NCBI GenBank assembly: GCA_004557455.1
Contig: SFDX01000011.1
Span: 4,991 to 68,990, forward strand
Length of the DNA: 64,000 nt
Source: Akkermansia muciniphila
GTDB lineage: Bacteria; Verrucomicrobiota; Verrucomicrobiia; Verrucomicrobiales; Akkermansiaceae
Reading direction: 5' to 3'
In this document: one piece after another, positions 26,139 to 34,154 of the stretch
Position numbering within the stretch: position 1 is the stretch's first letter
Layout: every line of letters starts with the position of its first letter
The notes under the pieces: model-generated
What the model was told of the DNA's origin: nothing
Seen by the model: only the letters and a program-made list of their open reading frames with translations
The model's database searches: none
Made by a program: the position numbers and the translations under genes

Positions 26139-26412
26139 CGTAACCGGATTGTTTTCTTGCGGAGCGGGCAGGTGCGGGCACAGCCCCCGGTGCCTCCGGC
26201 TCCTCCTGCGGAACCTCCAGGGTCTTGATTTTCAGCTCTGCACGGGCCAGCAACTGACGACTTCGGCGGATGAGCCCCAGCCCCTCCTCCACCAAAGCAA
26301 TCATCTCCTCCAACCCCGTCTCCGGGTTATTGATGGCCTGTACAATTTCCTCCAAACGGTGGGTTGACTGCTCAAAACTGAGACTATCGTCCGCTTTTGC
26401 CTTTGATTTCAT
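26119..26412 (-). CDS. xseB: Exodeoxyribonuclease VII small subunit
   Basis: XseB is the small coiled-coil subunit of the single-strand exonuclease VII. The 97-aa product contains the signature LSFEQSTHRLEEIVQAINNP followed by GLEEMIALVEEGLGLIRRSR and a helical LARAELKIKTL. A Pro/Ala-rich tail extends past the usual length (about 80 aa). The start ATG 26410-26412 is chosen to match the family N-terminus; the longer frame to 26463 is rejected because it would overlap the gene at 26441. The large subunit XseA is not in the window. Confidence 0.93.
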   Translation of the reverse strand: MKSKAKADDSLSFEQSTHRLEEIVQAINNPETGLEEMIALVEEGLGLIRRSRQLLARAELKIKTLEVPQEEPEAPGAVPAPARSARKQSGYDEFSLL

Positions 26413-26440
26413 ATCTGTAAAACGCTCAATACGCCATATA

Positions 26441-28729
26441 TTATTTACCACCGACATGCACACACTCCGCGGGGCGGCGTGTCAGCTCGAACGAGCCCTC
26501 GAAGCGCACCGGGGCAGCACTCATATCCTTGGTATCCTTTGTAATACCTACGTAGCGCCCGCCGAAGGGCGAGGTATAAACCAAATGGAACTCACCGAGC
26601 ACCTCGCGACTGCCATCCTCGGCACAGCGGCTCAGGATCAGCTCTGCGGTGGCCTTACCCGTCTTCTCATAGCTCACGGCGCAGGGCATGCCACCGCGCT
26701 CCGCCACATCCTTCGGAAGATTCGAATAACCGTTCAGCGTGCGCGCCATCTTCACCTGCAGCACATGGTCATTCTCCGGGCTGCGCTCCGGGTTCTCAGC
26801 CACCGCCACAATGCACTCCGGGTAGGTTCCGCTCTTGTCCGGTACCTTCAGTTTAATCGTGCGCCCCGCCAAATCAATCAGAGAGGTGCATGTGGTGTAG
26901 TACATGATATCCGCGCCCATCAGGTAATTACGTCCGTCAAATCGCCCGGTAGAGGAAGCCAGAGAAGCAATGTTGTCATCCCCTGCCCCATCCACAAGCG
27001 ACTTATTGAACAGATCCGCGAACAGCAGATTGTGATTGGGGGCATACTGCAGCAACTTACCCTCCGAAACCAAAGGCATGAAATCACCGTACTGGCTGCT
27101 GATGCCACGCAAACCACCGGGCAGCATGCTGTGCGATGTGGGTGTAATGAGCACCCCCTGGGTCTCCAGCCCACCGCGCTTCAACGCGGGCTCCAGATCG
27201 TCCCTCCACTCACGCAGCAACTTGGGTAACCACACGGCGGGGCGATCGGCATACCACGCAACGGTCCATGGCTGGTCGGTCAGAACGGCACGATCGGCAT
27301 ATGTTATCTTCTCCAACGCGAGATTAAGCGCCGGCGGGTAATACGGCGGATACATGGGAGCGCCGTTGATGTTCGCCTTGTGCAGGTTATTCGGCAGCTT
27401 GAAGAGATACATACCGGAGGAAATCAGCACAACGAAGAAAATCGCCAAGCCTCGAATGGCGCGGTAGCTCTCCCCCAAATCCATACGGCCCAGGAAATTG
27501 AACATCAGCGCCAAACCGAAAGCAGTAAACAGCGGGGTAAACAACACCATCAGCTGCGACCCGCTGATAGCCGAGGTCGCACCGAACAGCGCCATGCCGA
27601 CGCAAGAGGTGAGCCACGCGGCAAACGCAGCCCACTTAATACCCTGCGTACTCTTGCTGCGGTAGCGGTTAAACATGGCCAGGAAGAAGAAGGGGGTTAC
27701 AAAGATGGAACCCAAGGATACATACAGCGAATCCAACCCCACAAAGGAATAACCGAGCAAGCGCAGGAAAAACACAGCGTTGTTGAAGGGCGTGTTGCCC
27801 AAATCCGTTGTGCGCATGATGTCGGAGGCATCCTGCTGACCGAAGCAACCGTACAAGGCCGTGAAAAACTTCTGCGTAATACCGCCGGCGCTCGCCGTCA
27901 GGCTATTCAGGGGGAAGTAGAGGATAGCCACCAGCACCACCGCACCGAAAATAGCCATGCGCCCCAAGGGGCGAAAATAGAAACCGCAGAACACCAGCAG
28001 GCCGAAGGCCACCCAAAGTCCCATCCAGCCGGACAGGCACAACAGAGCCGTGCACACAAACGAGCCCGCAAGGTACAGCAAAACAGCACGGGAGCGACCG
28101 TTCACCTCCGCCGCAATGGCACTGTGCAGGCAGAGCATCGCCCCAAGGAAGCAGCACATCATCAGCGGTTGCGGCAAACCACTCACCGCGTAGGCAAGCA
28201 AGCGCTCACTCAATCCCATCAAAACCACGGTGGTACAAGCCACCACGTCATCAAACAGGCGCCGCGTGAGGATGTAGGACAGCACAAGAGACAGAATGAA
28301 AAACACCGTACTGACAGCAGAAACCACGCGATCCGCACCGTAAATCGGGCTTCCGTCCTCCTGCATGCGCACCTCCTCAAAGCGGTCATAGCCCGTCATC
28401 TTCAAGGCGGCGGCCAGCGCGTAGACGTTCAGAGGGGCATTGTTGCTATCCGTCATAGCACCCAAATTGAAGTCAGCCTTGCGTCCATGCCGCTTATCCG
28501 CCGTCACCACGTCAATGGGGCGCAAAAACTGGGAGGTGAACCCCCTTCCCTGTGCCACATTGCGGGCAATTTGAGCCTGGTCCATCGCCTCCGGTTGATC
28601 CAAGCCCCGGTAGGTAATAAAGAGGTTGAAAAGGCAAATGCCGCTGATGAGAATAGCCAGCATGATGCGAAGAGCCGGAACATTGAGGTTCAACGGCCTG
28701 CTTGTTCGCTTCGTGGGATCCTGTGCCAT
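26441..28729 (-). CDS. Large polytopic GT-C/ArnT-like membrane protein
   Basis: The 762-aa protein has one N-terminal TM, a large first extracytoplasmic loop with EAMDQAQIARNVAQGRGF, then roughly ten further TM segments and a C-terminal extracytoplasmic domain of about 250 residues. The MDxA..ARN..QG loop pattern is typical of the PMT/ArnT-like GT-C superfamily, where an acidic pair in that loop is catalytic and the donor is a lipid-linked sugar. No acceptor can be named. It sits between the NtrC-like regulator (18 nt) and xseB (28 nt). Confidence 0.72.
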   Translation of the reverse strand: MAQDPTKRTSRPLNLNVPALRIMLAILISGICLFNLFITYRGLDQPEAMDQAQIARNVAQGRGFTSQFLRPIDVVTADKRHGRKADFNLGAMTDSNNAPLNVYALAAALKMTGYDRFEEVRMQEDGSPIYGADRVVSAVSTVFFILSLVLSYILTRRLFDDVVACTTVVLMGLSERLLAYAVSGLPQPLMMCCFLGAMLCLHSAIAAEVNGRSRAVLLYLAGSFVCTALLCLSGWMGLWVAFGLLVFCGFYFRPLGRMAIFGAVVLVAILYFPLNSLTASAGGITQKFFTALYGCFGQQDASDIMRTTDLGNTPFNNAVFFLRLLGYSFVGLDSLYVSLGSIFVTPFFFLAMFNRYRSKSTQGIKWAAFAAWLTSCVGMALFGATSAISGSQLMVLFTPLFTAFGLALMFNFLGRMDLGESYRAIRGLAIFFVVLISSGMYLFKLPNNLHKANINGAPMYPPYYPPALNLALEKITYADRAVLTDQPWTVAWYADRPAVWLPKLLREWRDDLEPALKRGGLETQGVLITPTSHSMLPGGLRGISSQYGDFMPLVSEGKLLQYAPNHNLLFADLFNKSLVDGAGDDNIASLASSTGRFDGRNYLMGADIMYYTTCTSLIDLAGRTIKLKVPDKSGTYPECIVAVAENPERSPENDHVLQVKMARTLNGYSNLPKDVAERGGMPCAVSYEKTGKATAELILSRCAEDGSREVLGEFHLVYTSPFGGRYVGITKDTKDMSAAPVRFEGSFELTRRPAECVHVGGK

Positions 28730-28747
28730 GTTATTGTTAAAGTAAAA

Positions 28748-30142
28748 TCAGAGATATTGACGGAATACATCGGGCGCGTCCGCCATCTTGCGTTGCAGGG
28801 TGCGGCGGTTGATGCCCAGCAGTTGAGCTGCGAGCGTTCTGTTTCCCTTGGCATGCTGCAACGCGCCGAGAATGGCCCGGCGCTCGAGACATTGTAAATT
28901 GAATTCGGGTAAAAAATCAAGCCCTAATTGTGACTTGATGCCGCTTTCTTGCGAAATAGGGGGTGATTGCGGTGGTGCAGCGATTGATTCCGGCAGATCC
29001 TGCGGGGTGATAACGGAGCCGGTACTCATCACCACGGCGTGCTCAATAGCAGTGCGCAGCTGGCGAACATTGCCGGGCCAACTGAAGTTCTGCAACAGCT
29101 CCAGCGCAGGACGGCCCAGTGTTTTATCCTCCCGATGATTCTCCCTGCAAAACTCGCGCAAAAAAGCATTCGCCATCAGCACCACATCGCCGCGGCGCTC
29201 ACGCAGGGGCGGCAGGTGAATGGAAATGACATTGAGGCGCTGGTAGAGGTCTTGGCGGAAAGTTCCTTCGCTCACCATGGATTCCAGGTCGCGATTGGTC
29301 GCGGCAATCACGCGCACGTTTACCTCGATGGGTGTATTGCTGCCCACGCGTTCGATGCTGCGCTCGGCGAGCACGCGCAGCAGCTTCACCTGGGTGGGGA
29401 TGTCGATCTCGCCTATTTCATCCAGGAAGATGGTGCCACCGTTCGCCTCCTCAAAACGCCCGATGCGTCGCTGCATGGCCCCGGTAAAGGAGCCCCGTTC
29501 GTGCCCGAACAGCTCGCTTTCCATCAGCTGGGGAGAGAGGGCCGCGCAGTTCACAGCCACGAATTTACCGCTGCGGCCGGAGAGATTGTGCAGCGCACGC
29601 GCCACCAGCTCCTTGCCCGTGCCGGTCTCGCCCTCTATCAGCACCGTGGCTGTGGTGGGGGCCACGCGGCGGATGCGGTTGAAGATCGCCTGCATCTGCG
29701 GACTGTCCCCCAGCATGCGGTCCAGCCCTCCGGTGGGTTGCAGGCGGGTGGACAGGTCGCGGTTCTCGGCCTCCAGTCCCCGGGCATGGGCGGCTTGCTT
29801 CAGCAGCAGCTCCACCTCGTCCAGGTTCAGCGGCTTGGTCAGGAAGTAGAAGGCACCGTGTTTCTTAGCCTCCGCAGCCGTCCCGGGGCTGCCGTAGGCC
29901 GTCATCATGATGCAGGTGGGGGCCTGCGGCAGGGTGCGGGCATAGTCGATCAGGTCCATGCCGCTCTCCCCCCCCAGCCGCAGGTCCGTCAGCAGCAGGT
30001 CGACGGCGCGACTGTCCAGTACCCCGCGCGCGGTCTTGGCATTCGCGGCGGGGTATACCTCGTAGTCGTCCTCCAGCGCTGCACACAGGGCGTTCAGCGC
30101 CGGCTTTTCGTCGTCTACTATCAGGAGTACGGGTCTCACCAT
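28748..30142 (-). CDS. Sigma54-dependent NtrC-type response regulator
   Basis: This cytoplasmic transcription activator, 464 aa, has three domains: a receiver (residues 1-120) with acidic pair DDE, phospho-acceptor Asp53 in LLTDLRLGG and Lys in LTKPL; an AAA+ domain with Walker A GETGTGKE, Walker B IFLDEIGEI and arginine-finger region; and a Fis-type HTH (GNRTLAAQLLGINRRTLQRK). The sigma54-contact loop reads GSFTGA where the consensus is GAFTGA, a tolerated variant. The start ATG 30140-30142 is preferred to a TTG at 30184 that would overlap argC. No histidine kinase is in the window, so the signal is unknown; it lies 29 nt after argC. Confidence 0.93.
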   Translation of the reverse strand: MVRPVLLIVDDEKPALNALCAALEDDYEVYPAANAKTARGVLDSRAVDLLLTDLRLGGESGMDLIDYARTLPQAPTCIMMTAYGSPGTAAEAKKHGAFYFLTKPLNLDEVELLLKQAAHARGLEAENRDLSTRLQPTGGLDRMLGDSPQMQAIFNRIRRVAPTTATVLIEGETGTGKELVARALHNLSGRSGKFVAVNCAALSPQLMESELFGHERGSFTGAMQRRIGRFEEANGGTIFLDEIGEIDIPTQVKLLRVLAERSIERVGSNTPIEVNVRVIAATNRDLESMVSEGTFRQDLYQRLNVISIHLPPLRERRGDVVLMANAFLREFCRENHREDKTLGRPALELLQNFSWPGNVRQLRTAIEHAVVMSTGSVITPQDLPESIAAPPQSPPISQESGIKSQLGLDFLPEFNLQCLERRAILGALQHAKGNRTLAAQLLGINRRTLQRKMADAPDVFRQYL

Positions 30143-30171
30143 CGTTCTGTTTGCTGCTGTTTCCGCCGGGC

Positions 30172-31215
30172 TTACATCACCCAAAGGCCCTCGGTCTCGT
30201 CAAAACCGAACATGATGTTGAAGGCGTGTACCCCCTGCCCGCCTGCGCCTTTGATGACGTTGTCCTCGGCGCTCATCAGCACCACGCGATTCGTGCGGGC
30301 ATCCACGGCCCAGCCGATGTCCACGAAGTTGGTGCGTGTCACGTTCTTGGTGTCGGCCGGCTTGCGGGGGCCCATCAGGCGCACGAAGGGCGCGGAGGCG
30401 TAGGCGGCCTCGAGGCAGGCCGTGATGTCCGCCTCGGTCGTGCCGGGCTTCAGCTTGGCCACGGTCGTGGTCAGGATTCCGGTGTTCACGGGCATCAGGT
30501 GCGGGGTGAAGGTGATGACCACCTTGCTGCCGGCGGCGGCGGAGAGCTCCTGCTCAATCTCGGACAAATGGCGGTGGCGGGGCACACTGTAGGCGCGCAT
30601 GCTCTCGTTGCATTCGCAGAAGAGCAGGCTCACATCGGCCTTGCGACCGGCACCGGACACGCCGCTGCCGCTGTTTACCACAATGTCCTCCGGCTGCACC
30701 AGCCCCGCCTTCAGCAGCGGCACCAGCGGCAGGATGATGCTCGTGGGGTAGCAACCCGGGGACCCTACTATGCGCGCGCGCGCGATTTCATCACGGTGCC
30801 ACTCCGGCATGCCGTAGGGGGCCTCCTTCATCAGCTCCGGGTCCGCATGCGGCTTGCCGTAGAACTCCTCGTACACGGCCGGGTCGTTCAGGCGGAAGTC
30901 GGCGGAGAGGTCGATCACGCGCACTCCGGCCTCCACCAAGCCGCGCCCGTACTCCACCGACACGCCGTGCGGCAGGGCTAGGAAGGCGGCCTCGGCCCCC
31001 GTCGCGGCAATCTCGGCCACATCAGAGTTCGTGAAGACCAGCTCCGCCCCGGGTACATTCCGGAACCGGGGGAACACGTCGCTGATCTTCTGCCCGGCGT
31101 ACTGCCGCGATGTGGCGCACACCAATTCCACCCCGGAATGGCGCAAAAGGATGCGCATCAGCTCCTGCCCGGTGTACCCACTGGCCCCGACTACTGCAAT
31201 TTTTACCTTTTTCAT
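30172..31215 (-). CDS. argC: N-acetyl-gamma-glutamyl-phosphate reductase
   Basis: ArgC is the NADPH-dependent third enzyme of arginine biosynthesis. The 347-aa product has the Rossmann motif VVGASGYTGQELMRILLRH, the catalytic cysteine motif GSPGCYPTS, and SGVSGAGRK, followed by FTPHLMPVNTGILTT, all diagnostic. The start ATG 31213-31215 gives the standard N-terminus; upstream in-frame codons run through the tRNA and repeats and are rejected. It heads a seven-gene operon (argC to recO). No other arg gene is nearby. Confidence 0.96.
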   Translation of the reverse strand: MKKVKIAVVGASGYTGQELMRILLRHSGVELVCATSRQYAGQKISDVFPRFRNVPGAELVFTNSDVAEIAATGAEAAFLALPHGVSVEYGRGLVEAGVRVIDLSADFRLNDPAVYEEFYGKPHADPELMKEAPYGMPEWHRDEIARARIVGSPGCYPTSIILPLVPLLKAGLVQPEDIVVNSGSGVSGAGRKADVSLLFCECNESMRAYSVPRHRHLSEIEQELSAAAGSKVVITFTPHLMPVNTGILTTTVAKLKPGTTEADITACLEAAYASAPFVRLMGPRKPADTKNVTRTNFVDIGWAVDARTNRVVLMSAEDNVIKGAGGQGVHAFNIMFGFDETEGLWVM

Positions 31216-31225
31216 GGCAAAAAAG

Positions 31226-31254
31226 AGTGTATCATGAAAAAAATCGCTTGACAA
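31226..31254 (-). promoter_or_regulatory. argC operon promoter, sharing its -35 with the tRNA promoter
   Basis: Minus strand TTGTCA (31249-31254), 17 nt, TACACT (31226-31231), 10 nt before the argC ATG. Its -35 overlaps the plus-strand tRNA -35 (31248-31253) almost base for base. Confidence 0.8.
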
Positions 31255-31276
31255 TGCAAAAATTCGGATGTATACT
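31248..31276 (+). promoter_or_regulatory. tRNA-Pro promoter
   Basis: TTGACA (31248-31253), 17 nt, TATACT (31271-31276), about 40 nt upstream of the tRNA. Divergent from and overlapping the argC promoter. Confidence 0.88.
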
Positions 31277-31315
31277 CTTCGCGTCGCCGGTCGCAAGGCC
31301 GAAGACGAACAGAAA

Positions 31316-31389
31316 CGGGCAGTAGCGCAGTCTGGTAGCGCACTTGCATGGGGTGCAAGGGGTCGTGGGTTCGAATCCCGCTTGCCCGA
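31316..31389 (+). tRNA. tRNA-Pro (anticodon GGG)
   Basis: The acceptor CGGGCAG (31316-31322) pairs with TTGCCCG (31382-31388) with one G-T wobble, followed by discriminator A. The anticodon stem CTTGC/GCAAG encloses the loop ATGGGGT, giving anticodon GGG (Pro). The T arm GTGGG-TTCGAAT-CCCGC is standard. CCA is not encoded. A terminator follows at once. The last 16-17 bp of the gene recur downstream as direct repeats. Confidence 0.95.
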
Positions 31390-31800
31390 GAAACAGAGAA
31401 GGCTCGACCGAAAGGTCGGGCCTTTTCTGTTGCCGAGCAAGCGTGGATTCGAGACCACGACCCCGCAGGGGTTGTGGGCATGGAAGCGCAGTGCGCTTCC
31501 ATGCCCCCTCGCCGCCGAGACACCTCTCGGCGGGTACCCTTGCGACAAGCAAGGGCGAGGGGGGTGGCCCCAACGGGGGAATCCCGCTTGCCCGAGAAAC
31601 AGAGAAGGCTCAGTCGCAAGACTGGGCCTTTTCTGTTGCCGAGCAAGCGAGGATTCGAGACCACGACCCCGTAGGGGTTGTGGGCATGGAAGCGCAGCGC
31701 TTCTATGCCCCCTCGCCGCCGAGACACTTCTCGGCGGGTACCCTTGCGACAGCAAGGGCGAGGGGGGCGGCCACAACGGGGAATCCCCCTTGCCCTATGG
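31373..31800 (+). repeat. Two tandem hairpin-rich units of about 205 bp that start with the tRNA-Pro 3' end
   Basis: Unit 1 runs 31373-31578 and unit 2 31579-31780; a degenerate third start lies at 31781-31795. Each begins with an 18-bp copy of the tRNA 3' end plus one flanking base (31373-31390 and 31579-31596). Each then has a terminator-like hairpin, a CCACGACCCC/GGGGTTGTGG stem, a long palindrome (a perfect 31-bp one at 31476-31506 in unit 1), a CGCCGAG/CTCGGCG stem and a CCCTTGC/GCAAGGG stem. Differences between units are often compensatory or in loops. No protein is plausible here although frames are open. Confidence 0.85.
31399..31428 (+). terminator. tRNA-Pro terminator
   Basis: An 11-bp stem with one G-T wobble (31399-31409 with 31414-31424) and a GAAA loop is followed by TTTTCT. 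The same hairpin recurs in the second tandem unit at about 31605-31634. Confidence 0.85.
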
Positions 31801-31936
31801 TTTCTCAATGCTGGGTCAAGCCTGAAAAGTGAAAACTCCACATTTTTATTAGCTTTTTTTCATTTCCCTGCTCCACCGTTCACGGTGCCCTTTTTGCCTC
31901 AAATATGCCGTAACTCCTTGAATATCAACAGCTTAC

Positions 31937-31966
31937 TTACCCTCTGCATTGAGAATGCTGTATACT
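31937..31966 (+). promoter_or_regulatory. Candidate promoter of lipoprotein 1
   Basis: TATACT at 31961-31966 with a weak TTACCC 18 nt upstream. The 50-nt leader that follows is conserved in the second copy. Confidence 0.45.
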
Positions 31967-32022
31967 GACCTCAGCTTCCGAGGGAACGGGAGCATCTAAC
32001 GAGTCTTAACACCATTCAAGCC

Positions 32023-32598
32023 ATGACATACCGACCTTGTCTTCATCATTTCACACTCCTCCTCATGAGCGTTGCTGTCGGCCTAGCTTTCACAGGCTGC
32101 GGCAACAGCAGCAACGGCGGAAGCACAGGATCCACCTTCGAACAGGTTCCCCTAATCGGTGACGGTTACGATGTAATAGAGTGCGAAGGCCTTTTTAATG
32201 GCATTAGCTTCGAGTTCCGTCTCGACAAAAGTGGCAACGAGGTTTTCATTGCATTCTGGACCGAAGCGAACAAATATGATACCTTTAGCGGCTCTTGGAG
32301 CGCAGAACAATCACCTACATCTAACAACGTTTATCAAATAAAACTCTTCAACATCAAGGCGGATAGGGACTGCAAGTGCACGCTGGAATGTAACGCGCTC
32401 ACTCTGACGATACCTGAGGAGCAATTGCAGGACTACCGCCAAGGCCAGGCGGTGACCGACTCCAATCTCCTCGAGGTCGACTTCGAACACACGCCGTCAT
32501 CAGACACATCACGCCCATGCAATTTACCCAGCGGCACGACGAAAATCCAAGGCGTGGCTTATGCTGGAATCAAGCAGTCTAAATCCGGGCCAAGGTGA
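32023..32598 (+). CDS. Cassette lipoprotein 1, function unknown
   Basis: The 191-aa protein has a lipoprotein signal (LLLMSVAVGLAFTGC), a Ser/Gly/Asn linker and a mature domain with GDGYDVIECEG, NNVYQIKLFNIK and LTLTIPEEQLQDYRQGQ that align with its neighbour at 33187. About six Cys in the mature part suggest disulphides and therefore an extracytoplasmic location. The first 30 or so residues are almost identical to the paralogue, the rest only moderately similar. No known family is recognised. Confidence 0.8.
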   Translation: MTYRPCLHHFTLLLMSVAVGLAFTGCGNSSNGGSTGSTFEQVPLIGDGYDVIECEGLFNGISFEFRLDKSGNEVFIAFWTEANKYDTFSGSWSAEQSPTSNNVYQIKLFNIKADRDCKCTLECNALTLTIPEEQLQDYRQGQAVTDSNLLEVDFEHTPSSDTSRPCNLPSGTTKIQGVAYAGIKQSKSGPR

Positions 32599-32742
32599 GG
32601 AACATCAATAATTTTCGTCGTGGCTGCTTGTCAAGGACGCTCCCTTGCAGACTGCTGCACGACAACAGGGGGCAGTGTTCAGAAACGGGTTGAATACCCC
32701 CTAACCATGTGCACCGGCATTAAGGTGCCGGACCATCCCTTC

Positions 32743-32778
32743 GGGCATGCCGTGATAAAGCGGCATGCCCTCTTTCTT
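32743..32778 (+). terminator. Terminator of lipoprotein 1
   Basis: A perfect 10-bp stem GGGCATGCCG/CGGCATGCCC (32743-32752 with 32761-32770), an 8-nt loop, then TCTTTCTT. A second smaller hairpin (CACCGGC/GTGCCGG-type) precedes it. Confidence 0.75.
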
Positions 32779-33100
32779 CCCCGACTGGAGGGTTGAGTAC
32801 TTTTCGGGCGGGGTGCGACCTCCGCCGATGAAACGTGAGGGCCGGGGTGAAGCGGCTCTTCTACGCAGAAGACAGTCTCCCCGGAGGAGGGCGGAGAAAT
32901 CCCGCTTGCCCACCTCTCCCCTGCCCGACAGGCTCCCCCAAGCTTGGCTTATGGTTTTTGAATGCTGAGTCAAGCATGATCGTTGGAAAAACCGCATTTT
33001 TGCTGCATTGTTCAGGTTCCGTCCGCCCCTCGTTTACCAACGCCCCCTGCACCCATGTTGCACCGAATTCGCTCTAAGTTGTTGAGTATCAACCCTTTAC

Positions 33101-33130
33101 ATACCCTCTGCATTCAAAATGCTGTACACT
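33101..33130 (+). promoter_or_regulatory. Candidate promoter of lipoprotein 2
   Basis: TACACT at 33125-33130 with ATACCC 18 nt upstream, aligned with the candidate promoter of copy 1. Confidence 0.4.
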
Positions 33131-33186
33131 GACCGTGGCTTCCGGGAGAACGGGAGCCTCTAACGAGTCTTAACACCATTCAAGCC

Positions 33187-33795
33187 ATGACATACCGACC
33201 TTGTCTTCATCATTTCACACTCCTCCTCATGAGCGTTGCTGTCGGCCTGTCTTTCACGGGTTGCGGCAACAGCAGCAACGGCGGAAGCAGCAGCAACGGC
33301 GGAAGCACAGGATCTTCCTTCGAGCCGGTTCCCCTAATCAGTGACGGCTACCATACTGTAACATGTGAAGGTTCCGTAACATGTAGCGGTTCCACAAGCA
33401 ATGCCAATGCCACCGAATTTACGCTCCAACTCTACACGACTAAGGACGAAAGTTACTTCGCTGTCTCTGGCTCGGACGAGGAGAAATTTGAGTCATATGA
33501 CGGCGGCACTTGGGAGGCGACACAATTGACTAACAACACCTATCAAATAAAAATCAAGAACCTCACGCCGAAGATCCCTGACACCGGCAAGTGCACGATG
33601 ACATGTAGTGGCCTCACGCTGACGATACCTAAGAACGAATTGGAGGCCTACCGCCGCGGGGAAAAGATCACCGGCGCAACCCTCGAAGGTTCCTTCACAC
33701 ACACAGCACCAAACGATGGCTCGTGTAAACTGGGCGAAAGCAGCGGAGCTACATCTACATTCACGATTACACTTACAAGTATCTGGCAGAGCTAA
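33187..33795 (+). CDS. Cassette lipoprotein 2, function unknown
   Basis: This 202-aa paralogue of the gene at 32023 has the lipobox LSFTGC, then NSSNGGSSSNGGSTGSS, a linker extended by one extra SSSNGG unit compared with copy 1. The mature domain has SDGYHTVTCEG, NNTYQIKIKNLT and LTLTIPKNELEAYRRGE. Cys residues again suggest disulphide bonds. It is convergent with pgk and ends before a terminator at 33925. The strong conservation of signal region against mature domain suggests diversification of a surface-exposed part. Confidence 0.8.
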   Translation: MTYRPCLHHFTLLLMSVAVGLSFTGCGNSSNGGSSSNGGSTGSSFEPVPLISDGYHTVTCEGSVTCSGSTSNANATEFTLQLYTTKDESYFAVSGSDEEKFESYDGGTWEATQLTNNTYQIKIKNLTPKIPDTGKCTMTCSGLTLTIPKNELEAYRRGEKITGATLEGSFTHTAPNDGSCKLGESSGATSTFTITLTSIWQS

Positions 33796-33924
33796 CTCGC
33801 CTATCTGTTTTCGTCGTGTCCGCTTGTTGCAGGCTGCTGCACGACAACAGGGGGCAATGTTCAGAAACGGGTTGAGTACCCCCTAACCATGCGCACCGGC
33901 ATGAAGGTGCCGGACCATCCCTTC

Positions 33925-33960
33925 GGGCATGCCGTAATGAAGCGGCATGCCCTCTTTCTT
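33925..33960 (+). terminator. Terminator of lipoprotein 2
   Basis: A perfect 10-bp stem GGGCATGCCG/CGGCATGCCC (33925-33934 with 33943-33952) then TCTTTCTT; identical in stem to the copy at 32743. Confidence 0.75.
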
Positions 33961-34088
33961 CCCCGACAGGAGGGTTGAGTACTCTTCGGGCGGGGGCGCC
34001 CTCCACCTATGAAACGCGAGGGCCGGGGTGAAGCGGCTCTTCTACGCAGGGGACTGTCTGCCCTGAGAATGGGCAAAGGTGCAAATTC

Positions 34089-34122
34089 AAAAAGCGCGCG
34101 ACCGGAAGAACCGATCGCGCGC
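34089..34122 (-). terminator. pgk terminator
   Basis: On the minus strand a 12-bp stem with one wobble (34111-34122 with 34094-34105) and a 5-nt loop is followed by TTTTT (34089-34093). Confidence 0.85.
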
Positions 34123-34154
34123 CGTATTGTGTCCTGCTATGAAACGAAAGATCT

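Larger units (their letters stand above)
31797..32948 (+). repeat. Lipoprotein cassette, copy 1
   Basis: The unit starts with TATGGTTTCTCAATGCTG, then has a leader, the lipoprotein gene 32023-32598, a conserved 3' module (about 32610-32880) with terminator hairpins, and another 14-bp copy of the tRNA 3' end at 32898-32911. It is paralogous along its length to 32949-34075. The leader and signal-peptide region are nearly identical between copies while the mature coding region has diverged. Confidence 0.75.
32949..34075 (+). repeat. Lipoprotein cassette, copy 2
   Basis: Same order as copy 1: a start matching TATGGTTTTTGAATGCTG, leader, lipoprotein 33187-33795, and a conserved 3' module (about 33805-34060) with the same hairpins. 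The stretches 32599-33186 and 33796-34088 contain nothing else recognisable. The tRNA-like 14-mer is not found at the end of this copy. Confidence 0.75.

Noticed and set aside
31212..31841. Several long open frames on both strands through tRNA-Pro and the 205-bp repeats
   Set aside because: They translate the tRNA and hairpin repeats and have no protein-like features; the repeats, not selection, keep them open.
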